Assembly: GCF_026340465.1 (NCBI RefSeq)
Contig: NZ_JAPEPC010000001.1
Span: 5,089,001-5,153,000, forward strand
DNA length: 64,000 bases
Direction: 5' to 3'
Source of the DNA: Streptomyces sp. NBC_01306
GTDB taxonomy: Bacteria > Actinomycetota > Actinomycetes > Streptomycetales > Streptomycetaceae
Under the pieces are notes generated by a model. It worked only from the letters and a program-made list of their open reading frames with translations. It was not told the DNA's origin and did no database searches. Made by a program: the position numbers and the translations under genes. Positions 45,360 through 53,948 of the stretch are shown here, in pieces (position 1 is the first letter of the stretch; each line of letters begins with the position of its first letter).

Positions 45360-46345
45360 CGAACAGGATTCTGGTGACCGGCGGCGCCGGCTTCATCGGC
45401 TCGCACTACGTCCGCACGGTCCTCGGCCCCCAGGGCCCGGGCGACATCACGGTCACCGTGCTCGACAAGCTCACCTACGCGGGCAACCCTGCCAACCTCG
45501 ACGAGGTCCGGGACCACCCCGGATTCTCCTTCGTACAGGGCGACATCTGCGATCCCGCGCTGGTCGGCAAGCTGATGGCGGAGCATGACCAGGTGGTGCA
45601 CTTCGCCGCCGAGTCCCATGTCGACCGGTCGATCGACGGCGGCGCCGAATTCGTGCGGACCAATGTGCTCGGCACCCACACCCTGGTCGACGCGGCGCAC
45701 CGGGCCGGCATCGGCACGTTCGTGCACATCTCGACCGACGAGGTGTACGGCTCGATCGACGAGGGCTCCTGGCCCGAGACCCACCCGCTCGAACCCAACT
45801 CGCCCTACTCGTCGGCCAAGGCGTCCAGCGATCTGATCGCGCTCTCCTACCACCGCACCCACGGCCTGGACGTGCGGGTGACCCGCTGCTCCAACAACTA
45901 CGGGCACCACCACTTCCCGGAGAAGGTCATCCCGCTCTTCATCACCAACCTGCTGGACGGCAAGTCCGTCCCGCTGTACGGCGACGGGGCCAACGTCCGC
46001 GACTGGCTGCACATCGACGACCATGTGCAGGGCATCGAGCTGGTCCGTACGAAGGGCCGCGCGGGCGAGGTGTACAACATCGGCGGCGGCACCGAGCTCT
46101 CCAACAAGGAGCTCACCGGGCTGCTGCTCAAGGCCTGCGGGGCCGACTGGGACACCAGCGTCGAGTACGTCGCCGACCGCAAGGGCCACGACCGGCGGTA
46201 CTCGGTGGACTGCGCCAAGATCCGTACGGAACTCGGGTACCGGCCGCGCAAGGACTTCGCGGACGGGCTCGCGGAGACCGTGCAGTGGTACCGCGACAAC
46301 CGCGCCTGGTGGGAGCCGCTGAAGGAGCGCGCGGCACTCGCCTGA
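45356..46345 (+). CDS. rmlB: dTDP-glucose 4,6-dehydratase
   Basis: Second enzyme of dTDP-L-rhamnose synthesis, an extended SDR. 329 aa. The NAD-binding motif is GGAGFIGSHYVR, the catalytic Thr-Asp-Glu is in HISTDEVYG, and YxxxK lies in SPYSSAKASSD. The ATG at 45356 overlaps the rmlA stop by 4 nt, so the pair is translationally coupled. Confidence 0.95.
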   Translation: MTNRILVTGGAGFIGSHYVRTVLGPQGPGDITVTVLDKLTYAGNPANLDEVRDHPGFSFVQGDICDPALVGKLMAEHDQVVHFAAESHVDRSIDGGAEFVRTNVLGTHTLVDAAHRAGIGTFVHISTDEVYGSIDEGSWPETHPLEPNSPYSSAKASSDLIALSYHRTHGLDVRVTRCSNNYGHHHFPEKVIPLFITNLLDGKSVPLYGDGANVRDWLHIDDHVQGIELVRTKGRAGEVYNIGGGTELSNKELTGLLLKACGADWDTSVEYVADRKGHDRRYSVDCAKIRTELGYRPRKDFADGLAETVQWYRDNRAWWEPLKERAALA

Positions 46346-46470
46346 CGCGGGCCGTCGGTCGTACGGCGGCCGGGGCGGCTGCCTCTGCGTACCACCGCGC
46401 GTACAACCAACTGCCCCTCCCGCCGGTCATGGTGAGCAACCATGGGAAAGCCGTCGGAAGGCTGCTCGCG

Positions 46471-47877
46471 ATGAACGCACCCCGTCTGCGCTCCATACTC
46501 CTGACCGTGCCGGGGATCGCCGCCGCGCTGGCCGTCGGAGCTCCGGCCGGTCCTCCCGCGGCGGTGGCCGCGGCCCCGGCCACCGCCGCACACCAGGACT
46601 TCAACGGCGACGGCTACCAGGACCTGGTGGTCGGCGCGCCGGGCGGTACGGTCGGCGGCCGGGCCGGGGCCGGGTACATCACTGTCCTGTACGGCTCCGC
46701 GCACGGCGTCTCGGCCGCGTCCCACCTCACGGTCAGCCGCGCCACCGCCGGCGTCCCGGGCGACGCCACCGCGGGTCAGGGCTTCGGCGCCGACACCGCG
46801 GCGGCCGACCTGGACGGCGACGGCTACACCGACCTGGTCGCCGGCGGACCGCACAACGCCGACGCGGTCATCGTCTGGGGCGGCCCGGTCGGCCTGACCG
46901 GCGGCACCCCGGTCCCCGGCCACGGCAATCTGGTGCAGACCGGGGACTACAACGGTGACGGCCACCCCGACCTGGTGGCGCTCCGCACCGGAATCCCGGC
47001 CGGCGACGACCCGTCCGGCTCCGAGGGGCTGGTCTGGAACGGCCCGGTCAGCCGCACCGGGGTGCCGGCCACCACCTCGCTCTTCACCGGTGAGCAGTAC
47101 CACGACCTGTACGGGGCGGCGTCCGGCGATGTGAACGGGGACGGGCGCGACGACCTCGCGTTCACCGAGTACACCGGCGACGGCGGGTTCGGCACCGCGC
47201 TGTTCCTCGGCGGCGCGGGCGGGCCGGGGGACCGGGGCACCCCCGTGAAGGCGGCAGCCGACTCGCACGCGGCCGTCACCATCGGCGACGTCAACGGCGA
47301 CGGCCTGGGCGACCTCGTCCTCGGGAACACCGGCGGCGACGCGGGTGAGGTGACGGTCGCCTACGGCGCGCACACCGGGCTCAGCCCGGAGGCGGACTGG
47401 ACCACGATCACCCAGGACACCCCGGGTGTTCCGGGCAGCGCCGAGCCGGGCGACGGTTTCGGTGCGGCCCTGTCGGCCGGGGACGTGGACGGTGACGGCA
47501 TCGACGACATCGCGGTCGGCGCCCCGTACGAGGACCTGGGCACCGTCCGGGACGCCGGTTACGTCACCCTGCTGCGCGGCAGCGCCGCAGGCCTGACCGG
47601 GAGTGGTGCGCAGGCCTTCAGCCAGGACACCGCGAACGTCCCCGGCACGGCCGAGACTGACGACCGGTTCAGCAGCGCGGTCCGGCTGCTCGACATCAAC
47701 GGCAACGGCTACGCCGACCTGGCGTCCGCCGCCGTGAACGAGGACGGCGGGAACGGCGCGGTCTGGGTGCTGCGGGGCCGCCCCGATGGGCTGGTCACGG
47801 ACGCCGCGGTGGTGGCCGGACCGATCGGCGCCGGAGCACCGGCTGCGAAAGCCGCGTTCGGGCAGCACCTCGGGTAG
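46471..47877 (+). CDS. Secreted FG-GAP (integrin-alpha-like) repeat protein
   Basis: Extracytoplasmic beta-propeller protein, 468 aa. A signal peptide covers about residues 1-37 (ILLTVPGIAAALAVGAPAG then an Ala-rich cleavage region). At least seven FG-GAP repeats follow with Ca-binding loops of the form DxNGDGxxDL: DFNGDGYQDL, DLDGDGYTDL, DYNGDGHPDL, DVNGDGRDDL, DVNGDGLGDL, DVDGDGIDDI and DINGNGYADL. The ATG at 46471 has GGAAGG 9 nt upstream. No catalytic domain is seen. It sits between rmlB and rmlD and may bind the exported polymer, but that is inference from position. Confidence 0.85.
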   Translation: MNAPRLRSILLTVPGIAAALAVGAPAGPPAAVAAAPATAAHQDFNGDGYQDLVVGAPGGTVGGRAGAGYITVLYGSAHGVSAASHLTVSRATAGVPGDATAGQGFGADTAAADLDGDGYTDLVAGGPHNADAVIVWGGPVGLTGGTPVPGHGNLVQTGDYNGDGHPDLVALRTGIPAGDDPSGSEGLVWNGPVSRTGVPATTSLFTGEQYHDLYGAASGDVNGDGRDDLAFTEYTGDGGFGTALFLGGAGGPGDRGTPVKAAADSHAAVTIGDVNGDGLGDLVLGNTGGDAGEVTVAYGAHTGLSPEADWTTITQDTPGVPGSAEPGDGFGAALSAGDVDGDGIDDIAVGAPYEDLGTVRDAGYVTLLRGSAAGLTGSGAQAFSQDTANVPGTAETDDRFSSAVRLLDINGNGYADLASAAVNEDGGNGAVWVLRGRPDGLVTDAAVVAGPIGAGAPAAKAAFGQHLG

Positions 47878-47929
47878 CGTCGGCCGGGATCGGAAAGACG
47901 ACGCGCCGGACGCAGAGAACAGGTGAGAC

Positions 47930-48814
47930 ATGAGCGGCAGTTGGCTGGTCACCGGAGCCGGCGGGATGCTCGCCCGGGACCTCCTCGCACGACTGGCGGA
48001 CGACGGCACCCCCGCGGCCGGCCTGGACCGTGCGGCGCTCGACATCACCGACCCGGGGGCCGTACGCGGCGCGCTGGCGGAGCACCGCCCGGCGGTCGTC
48101 GTCAACTGCGCGGCCTGGACCGCGGTCGACGACGCCGAGTCCAAGGAGGACCAGGCGCTCGCCGTCAACGGCACGGGCCCCCGGGTCCTGGCCGAGGCGT
48201 GCCGGGAGACCGGCGCCGTGCTGCTCCAGATCTCCACGGACTACGTGTTCGCCGGTGACGGCACCCGGCCGTACGCCGAGGACGCCCCGGTGGCCCCGCG
48301 CAGCGCGTACGGCCGCACCAAGCTGGCCGGGGAGCAGGCCGTGCTGAGCGTGCTGCCCGAGCGCGGGTACGTGGTGCGCACGGCCTGGCTGTACGGGGCG
48401 GGGGGCGGCAACTTCGTCCGGACGATGGTCCGGCTTGAGGGCGTCAAGGACACCCTGGACGTGGTGGACGACCAGCGCGGCCAGCCCACCTGGACCGCCG
48501 ATCTGGCGGATCTGCTGGTGCGGCTCGGCACGGGCGCCCTCGCCGGTACCGCGCCCGCGGGCGTCTACCACGGCACCAGCGCCGGTGCGACGACCTGGTT
48601 CGGGCTCACCCGGGAGATCTTCCGGCTGCTGGACGCCGACCCGGCGCGGGTGCTGCCCACCACCAGCGAGGCCTTCGTGCGGCCCGCGCCGCGCCCCGCG
48701 TACAGCGTGCTCGGGCACGACCGCTGGGCGGCCGCCGGCATCGAACCGCTCCGTGACTGGCGGCTCGCGCTGGCCGACGCGTTCCCCGCGGTGGTCGCCG
48801 CCGAGCGCTCCTGA
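47930..48814 (+). CDS. rmlD: dTDP-4-dehydrorhamnose reductase
   Basis: Last step of dTDP-L-rhamnose synthesis. 294 aa, SDR fold: VTGAGGMLARDLLARL, STDYVFAGDG and YxxxK in YGRTKLAGEQ. It is downstream of the FG-GAP gene on the same strand. Confidence 0.92.
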   Translation: MSGSWLVTGAGGMLARDLLARLADDGTPAAGLDRAALDITDPGAVRGALAEHRPAVVVNCAAWTAVDDAESKEDQALAVNGTGPRVLAEACRETGAVLLQISTDYVFAGDGTRPYAEDAPVAPRSAYGRTKLAGEQAVLSVLPERGYVVRTAWLYGAGGGNFVRTMVRLEGVKDTLDVVDDQRGQPTWTADLADLLVRLGTGALAGTAPAGVYHGTSAGATTWFGLTREIFRLLDADPARVLPTTSEAFVRPAPRPAYSVLGHDRWAAAGIEPLRDWRLALADAFPAVVAAERS

Positions 48815-48995
48815 TCCGCCGGCTCGGCCCGGCAGGAGGAGAGCGTGCGGAGATTCCGTAGATATTCTGCCGCCTTCCGGGGTGACCCGGTCGGTGGATG
48901 TTTACATCAGCGCCGACGCTTTCACGGCCCGGCACTCATGATGTAGCTTCGCCGGGGATCGGACCAGTCGTTATTTTCGACGAAGGGCGCTCCCC

Positions 48996-49790
48996 GTGAA
49001 CCGTCATGAATTCCTGCGCGGAATCCATCGCATATACCGTCCCCGCACGTATCTGGAGATCGGCGTCAATGACGGGCGCAGTCTGGCGCTTTCCCGGGTG
49101 CCTTCCATCGCTGTCGACCCCGCATTCAAGGTCGTGACATCGATCAGCTGCGACGTGCATCTGGTCAAGCAGACGAGCGACGCGTTCTTCGCCCGCAAGG
49201 ACCCGCTGCTGCACCTGCGGCCCGGACGCAACCCCTTCCGGGCCCTCGCCCGCCGGGATCCGCTGGGGCTCCTGGGCGCCGACCCCCGCCTGGAGCTGTC
49301 GTTCATCGACGGCATGCACCTCTTCGAGTTCGCCCTGCGCGACTTCATGAACGTCGAGAAGCACGCCCGCTGGAACAGCGTGATCGTGCTGGACGACATG
49401 CTGCCGCGCAACGTCGACGAGGCGGCCCGCGACCGGCACACCGGGGCGTGGACGGGCGATGTCTACAAGGTCGCCGAAGTGCTGCGCCGGTTCCGCCCCG
49501 ACCTGCTGGTGGTCGAGGTGGACACCAAGCCGACCGGAGTGGTCGCCGTCTTCGGCGCCGACCCGTCGAGCACCGTACTGAAGGACAACTACGACGCCAT
49601 CCTCGCGGAGTACATCACCGAGGACCCGCAGGACGTCCCGGAGGCGGTGCTGAGCCGCAAGCGCGCGGTGGCCCCCGAGGCACTGCTCGGCGCGGGGTTC
49701 TGGCCCGGTCTCATCCGCGCCCGCAACCTCAACCGCCCGCGCTCGGCCTTCACCGGTCTGCGCAGGCAGATCGAGCGCGTCACCGGCTGA
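48996..49790 (+). CDS. Class I SAM-dependent methyltransferase-like protein
   Basis: 264 aa. The N-terminal TYLEIGVNDGRSLAL corresponds to the SAM-binding ExG region, and LSFIDGMHLFEFALRDF and VIVLDDMLPRN to later motifs. This pattern is common in methyltransferases of polysaccharide loci; sugar O-methylation is possible. The GTG has GAAGGG 8 nt upstream. It converges on rmlC. Confidence 0.75.
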   Translation: MNRHEFLRGIHRIYRPRTYLEIGVNDGRSLALSRVPSIAVDPAFKVVTSISCDVHLVKQTSDAFFARKDPLLHLRPGRNPFRALARRDPLGLLGADPRLELSFIDGMHLFEFALRDFMNVEKHARWNSVIVLDDMLPRNVDEAARDRHTGAWTGDVYKVAEVLRRFRPDLLVVEVDTKPTGVVAVFGADPSSTVLKDNYDAILAEYITEDPQDVPEAVLSRKRAVAPEALLGAGFWPGLIRARNLNRPRSAFTGLRRQIERVTG

Positions 49791-49793
49791 CCA

Positions 49794-49845
49794 CGCGGGA
49801 CCGGACGGCCGCGCACCCCGTCAGGGGCGTGGCCGCCGTCCCGCG
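49794..49845. terminator. Bidirectional terminator between methyltransferase gene and rmlC
   Basis: CGCGGGA (49794-49800) pairs with 49839-49845, and an inner imperfect stem closes on CACCCCGTCAGGGGCG. Confidence 0.7.
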
Positions 49846-49851
49846 CCGGGT

Positions 49852-50445
49852 TCAGCCGCGCAGCTTCTCGGCGTACGCGACGCAGTCCGCGTACGAGGGC
49901 AGCAGCCCCTGGGCCTCGGCCTCGGCGAGCGTGGGAGCCGCCGCGTCCTTGTCGGAGAGCAGCGGGGTGACGTCCGCCGGCCAGTCGATGGCCAGGTCCG
50001 GGTCGAGCGGGTGGATGCCGTGCTCGCGCTGCGGGGCGTACCCGGTGGAGCAGAGGTAGACCACGGTGGCGTCGTCCGTCAGCGCCAGCAGCGCGTGGCC
50101 GAGCCCTTCGGAGAGGTAGACGGAGTGGTGGTCCACGTCGTCGAGCCGTACGGCCTCCCACTTCCGGTACGTGGGTGAGCCGACCCGGATGTCCACGACG
50201 ACGTCGAGAATGGCGCCGCGCACGCACTTGACGTACTTGGCCTGGCTCGGCGGTACGTCGGCGAAGTGGATCCCGCGCAGCGTGCCCTTGCGGGACACCG
50301 AGCAGTTGGCCTGGGCCAGCCGCAGGCTGTGGCCTGCCGCCTCGGACAGATCGGGCTCCTTGAACCACTCGTGGAAGCTGCCGCGGCTGTCCGGGAAGAC
50401 CTTCGGCTCATGGACCCAGGCTCCCTCGATGGCGAGCTGCCGCAT
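49852..50445 (-). CDS. rmlC: dTDP-4-dehydrorhamnose 3,5-epimerase
   Basis: Third enzyme of dTDP-L-rhamnose synthesis, a cupin. 197 aa. SRGSFHEWFKE, the catalytic-His segment GTLRGIHF and the SVYLSEGLGHALLAL block are all present. AAGGA lies 9 nt upstream of the ATG. It is the only rml gene on the minus strand. Confidence 0.93.
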   Translation of the reverse strand: MRQLAIEGAWVHEPKVFPDSRGSFHEWFKEPDLSEAAGHSLRLAQANCSVSRKGTLRGIHFADVPPSQAKYVKCVRGAILDVVVDIRVGSPTYRKWEAVRLDDVDHHSVYLSEGLGHALLALTDDATVVYLCSTGYAPQREHGIHPLDPDLAIDWPADVTPLLSDKDAAAPTLAEAEAQGLLPSYADCVAYAEKLRG

Positions 50446-50819
50446 CAGATCACGTCCTTGTCTGCAATTTCCGCTGCTGGGACATCAGGAATCTTTGGGG
50501 GGTTTCCACAGTGACCGGACGGGGGGAATTCCCACGGGACCGTAATTCGCCGCCCGCCTCTCGCCGCGCCCCTCGGCGCGCTTCGTGCCGTGCCGCTTCG
50601 TGCTGTCGGAGAGCCGTCCGCCGGGCGGTGACTATATCGGGTGCGGAGTGGTTCCCTCCGGCTGCCCCCGCCGTATGGGGAATATAAAATTCCGGAAGTG
50701 AGGGTGGGGGACACCGCCGCCGATGGGGTGTGATACCGCCACACGCGGCTCGAACTTGGCGAATATCAGTACGGCCTGTGAGGCAACCATGTGCCGTATC
50801 CACCGGTCTTGCTGTTGTG
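50446..50819. other. Divergent intergenic region, AT-rich for this genome
   Basis: 374 bp between rmlC and the GT2 gene. It contains the palindrome GGGAATTCCC at 50524-50533 and AT-rich stretches such as GACTATATCG near 50630 and GGAATATAAAATTCC near 50680. No ORF with normal codon bias is seen. It probably holds promoters for both flanking genes. Confidence 0.5.
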
Positions 50820-52031
50820 ATGAGCACAAGTGAGCCCGATGTGACCGTTGTCGTCGGTGCCTATGAAGCAATGCCGTACCTCGTGAAGTGCCTTGAGTCC
50901 GTGGAGGCCCAGTCCCTGGGCGCGGACCGGATCGAGATCGTCGCCGTCGACGACGGATCGACGGACGGCACGGGGGAGTACCTGGAGGAGTTCGCCGCCC
51001 GATCGAAGATACGCACCACAGTGGTGCGGCAGAAGAACTCCGGGGGCCCCAGCGGACCGCGCAACGTCGGTCTCGGACTCGCTCGCGGCCGCTATGTGTT
51101 CTTCCTCGACGCGGACGACTACTTCGGCGATGAGGCCCTCGAACGCATGGTCGCGATGGGCGACCGCGCAGGTACGGACGTGGTGCTCGGGAAGGTCGTC
51201 GGCGTCAACCGCGGCGCCCCCAAGTCCATGTGGAGGGAGACCGTCGAGCGCGCGGACGTCTTCGACTCGCAGATCAAGTTCACCCTGAGCGCCCAGAAAC
51301 TCTTCCGGCGCGCGCTGCTCGAACGCCTCGGGATCACCTTCGACGAGGGCCTCAAGACGGGCGAGGACGCTCTCTTCACCCTGGAGACCTATCTGCGCGG
51401 CGACGGGGTGTCCGTCATCTCCGACTACACCTGCTACTACCTGGTCGGACGCGACGACGGCAAACACGTGACGAAGAGCGGCAGTTACCTGCTGCGGTTC
51501 GACTCGGCGCGGGCCCTGATGGGGCTGATAGCCGAGTGCGTACCGCCGGGCACACAGCGCGACAAGCTCATGGTGCGTCCCTTCGTGGTCACCCTGCTCC
51601 CGCAGTTCGCCGCCGGCTTCCTCAAGCAGTCCGCCGCTGTGCAGCAGAAGCGCATGGAACTCGCGGCGCCGCTGATGGCCGCGTACTGGAACCCGGGCGT
51701 GGCCAGGAGACTCAAGCCGGCCGAGAGACTGCGGCTGCACTGCGTCGCGCTCGGCCGGACCGACCTCCTCACCGGTGTGCTCACCCAGCTCAAGCAGAAC
51801 AAGCAGCCCGAGCGCGTCGGCCGGGGCCTCAACGGCACGTACTACCTCGACCTCCCGTACTTCAGGGATCCCTCCGCCGGAATTCCGGACCACATCTACG
51901 CCATGCCCTGCCCCCCGGTCTGGCGCCGGCTGCCCGCGGCCGGGCGGACCCGGCTGCGCAGGCTCCGCAAGTGGGCCGCCGCCAACCCTGTCCAGCGCGT
52001 GGAATCCCCGCGCACCGGCGAACAGGGCTGA
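50820..52031 (+). CDS. GT2-family glycosyltransferase
   Basis: Inverting GT-A glycosyltransferase, cytoplasmic or membrane-associated. 403 aa. VTVVVGAYEAMPYL and VDDGSTDGTGEYL are the nucleotide-binding motifs, and FFLDADDYF the metal-binding DxD; GEDALFTLETYL supplies the base region. The C-terminal 150 residues are basic and helical. The ATG at 50820 has no clear SD. It is the last gene of the cassette before proB and probably adds a sugar such as rhamnose to the wall polymer (inference). Confidence 0.85.
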   Translation: MSTSEPDVTVVVGAYEAMPYLVKCLESVEAQSLGADRIEIVAVDDGSTDGTGEYLEEFAARSKIRTTVVRQKNSGGPSGPRNVGLGLARGRYVFFLDADDYFGDEALERMVAMGDRAGTDVVLGKVVGVNRGAPKSMWRETVERADVFDSQIKFTLSAQKLFRRALLERLGITFDEGLKTGEDALFTLETYLRGDGVSVISDYTCYYLVGRDDGKHVTKSGSYLLRFDSARALMGLIAECVPPGTQRDKLMVRPFVVTLLPQFAAGFLKQSAAVQQKRMELAAPLMAAYWNPGVARRLKPAERLRLHCVALGRTDLLTGVLTQLKQNKQPERVGRGLNGTYYLDLPYFRDPSAGIPDHIYAMPCPPVWRRLPAAGRTRLRRLRKWAAANPVQRVESPRTGEQG

Positions 52032-52033
52032 CG

Positions 52034-52039
52034 TAGATT
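52034..52039 (+). promoter_or_regulatory. Putative -10 (TAGATT), leaderless proB
   Basis: The hexamer ends 7 nt before the proB GTG; there is no SD. Only 15 nt separate the GT2 stop from proB. Confidence 0.4.
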
Positions 52040-52046
52040 CGGCCGT

Positions 52047-53174
52047 GTGACACAGGCAAGGCAACTCGTAACGGAAGCCCGCAGGATCGTCGTGAAGGTC
52101 GGATCCTCCTCCCTCACGACCGCGGCCGGCGGCCTCGACGCGGACCGGGTGGACGCCCTGGTCGACGTACTGGCCAAGGTCAGGAGCGGCGGCGAGAAGG
52201 AGATCGTGCTCGTCTCCAGCGGCGCCATCGCCGCGGGACTCGCGCCGCTGGGCCTGGCCCGCCGGCCCAAGGACCTGGCCAGGCAGCAGGCCGCCGCCAG
52301 TGTCGGCCAGGGGCTGCTCGTCGCCCGGTACACCGCGTCGTTCGCGCGCTACGGCGTCCGGGTCGGCCAGGTGCTGCTGACCTCCGACGACACCAGCCGC
52401 CGGGCGCACTACCGCAACGCCTACCGGACCCTGGACCAGCTCCTGACCATGGGCGCCCTGCCGGTCGTCAACGAGAACGACACGGTGGCCACGGACGAGA
52501 TCCGCTTCGGTGACAACGACCGTCTTGCCGCTCTCGTGGCCCATCTCGTCCGGGCCGACCTGCTCGTCCTGCTCTCGGACGTCGACGGCCTGTACGACGG
52601 GGACCCGGCCACTCCGGGCGCCCGCCGGATCGCGGAGGTGGCGGGGCCCGGAGACATCGCGCACGTCTCCATCGGCTCGGCGGGCAAGGCCGGCGTGGGC
52701 ACCGGCGGCATGGTCACCAAGGTCGAGGCGGCCAGGATCGCCGCCGCGGCCTCCGTCCCGGTGGTGCTGACCTCGGCATCGCGCGCCGCCGACGCCCTCG
52801 CGGGCCGGGACACCGGTACGTACTTCCACAGCACCGGCCGCCGTTCGGCCGACCGGCTGCTCTGGCTCCAGCACGCGTCGACCCCACGCGGTGCGCTCAC
52901 CCTGGACGACGGCGCGGTACGGGCGGTCGTGGAGCGGAACTCCTCGCTGCTGCCCGCCGGAATCGCCGCCGTCGAGGGCGAGTTCAGCGCCGGGGACCCG
53001 GTGGAGCTGCGGGACACCGCGGGCCGCACCGTCGCCCGCGGTCTGGTGAACTTCGACGCCAAGGAGCTCCCCCAGCTGCTCGGCCGCTCCACCCGGGACC
53101 TGGCCCGGGAACTCGGTCCTGCCTACGAGCGGGAAGTCGTACACAGGGACGATCTCGTTGTCATGGCCCCCTGA
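52047..53174 (+). CDS. proB: Glutamate 5-kinase
   Basis: First step of proline synthesis. 375 aa: an amino-acid kinase domain (VKVGSSSLTT, LVSSGAIAAGL, VNENDTVATDEIRFGDND) and a C-terminal PUA domain (GALTLDDGAVRAV region). The GTG start fits the family. proA lies 775 bp further on, with one hypothetical gene between. Confidence 0.95.
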   Translation: MTQARQLVTEARRIVVKVGSSSLTTAAGGLDADRVDALVDVLAKVRSGGEKEIVLVSSGAIAAGLAPLGLARRPKDLARQQAAASVGQGLLVARYTASFARYGVRVGQVLLTSDDTSRRAHYRNAYRTLDQLLTMGALPVVNENDTVATDEIRFGDNDRLAALVAHLVRADLLVLLSDVDGLYDGDPATPGARRIAEVAGPGDIAHVSIGSAGKAGVGTGGMVTKVEAARIAAAASVPVVLTSASRAADALAGRDTGTYFHSTGRRSADRLLWLQHASTPRGALTLDDGAVRAVVERNSSLLPAGIAAVEGEFSAGDPVELRDTAGRTVARGLVNFDAKELPQLLGRSTRDLARELGPAYEREVVHRDDLVVMAP

Positions 53175-53329
53175 AACGGCTGAAACACCAGCCTTTCAGC
53201 AGGGACCTTCCGGAAAACCGTCACGCGCCGGGCGCCGGGCTGGTCAACTTTGTCCCGGGAGCCCGCTCCCGACCGCTGCCCGGCCCGTCGCCGCGGGGCA
53301 GACGCCGCAACGCACACAGGAGGCCGCCG

Positions 53330-53818
53330 GTGAGACGAGCCCGTCCCGGGGCACCGCCCCGAGGAACCGGGGAGCGGACCCTGACGAGTGTCGGCGCGGG
53401 GGCCGGCTTCGAGGAACGCCCGGAAGCGGACGCGGACGGGGAACAGCGGCCCCAGCAGCCCCCGGAGGAAACCGCGCTGTCCAAGCTGTGGCACATCACC
53501 CTGAGCGTGTCGGGCCGTCCCGCCCCGCTCAAGGAGGTCAGACGCGGTCTCGAACAGCTCGCGCACGACCACCCCTTCCTGCTGACCAGCCGGTACGCCG
53601 ACGACCACGCCGAGATCCGCTACTGGGAGGAGGCGCGGGACCTGCACGACGCCGCCGCGGTGGCCCTGCGGCTCTGGGGCGAGCACCGCTCGACGTCGCA
53701 GCTGCCGCCGTGGGAGATCGTGGGCCTGGAGGTCATCGACCGCGAGACCTACCACCTGCGGATAGCCGAGGGATACGGCCCGCCGCCCGCGGCGCCCGTC
53801 GGGGTGCACCCGTACTGA
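53330..53818 (+). CDS. Hypothetical protein between proB and proA
   Basis: 162 aa of unknown function. The first 45 residues are disordered and charged. The rest (from about LSKLWHITLSVSG) looks like a small globular alpha/beta domain with RRGLEQLAHDHPFLLTSRYADDHAEIRYWEEA. The GTG start has a near-perfect AGGAGG 7 nt upstream. I believe similar genes occur at this locus in other streptomycetes. No catalytic motif is seen. Confidence 0.7.
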   Translation: MRRARPGAPPRGTGERTLTSVGAGAGFEERPEADADGEQRPQQPPEETALSKLWHITLSVSGRPAPLKEVRRGLEQLAHDHPFLLTSRYADDHAEIRYWEEARDLHDAAAVALRLWGEHRSTSQLPPWEIVGLEVIDRETYHLRIAEGYGPPPAAPVGVHPY

Positions 53819-53936
53819 CCACCCCCTGCCGGCACGCCCCCGCCGGCACGCCCCCGGGGAGCGGCCCGTACGGTCCCCGCCGGTCCCCGCTGTCTCGGAG
53901 CGTGGGATAGCGGACGGACGCCCGCAGACCGCGCAT

Positions 53937-53942
53937 TAGTCT
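53937..53942 (+). promoter_or_regulatory. Putative -10 (TAGTCT), leaderless proA
   Basis: The hexamer ends 6 nt before the proA ATG; no SD. Confidence 0.5.
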
Positions 53943-53948
53943 GCGGGC

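Noticed and set aside
38085..52031. Secondary-metabolite (deoxysugar antibiotic) gene cluster
   Set aside because: There are no PKS, NRPS or aglycone genes. The rml set with a TagF-like polymerase fits wall polymer synthesis better.
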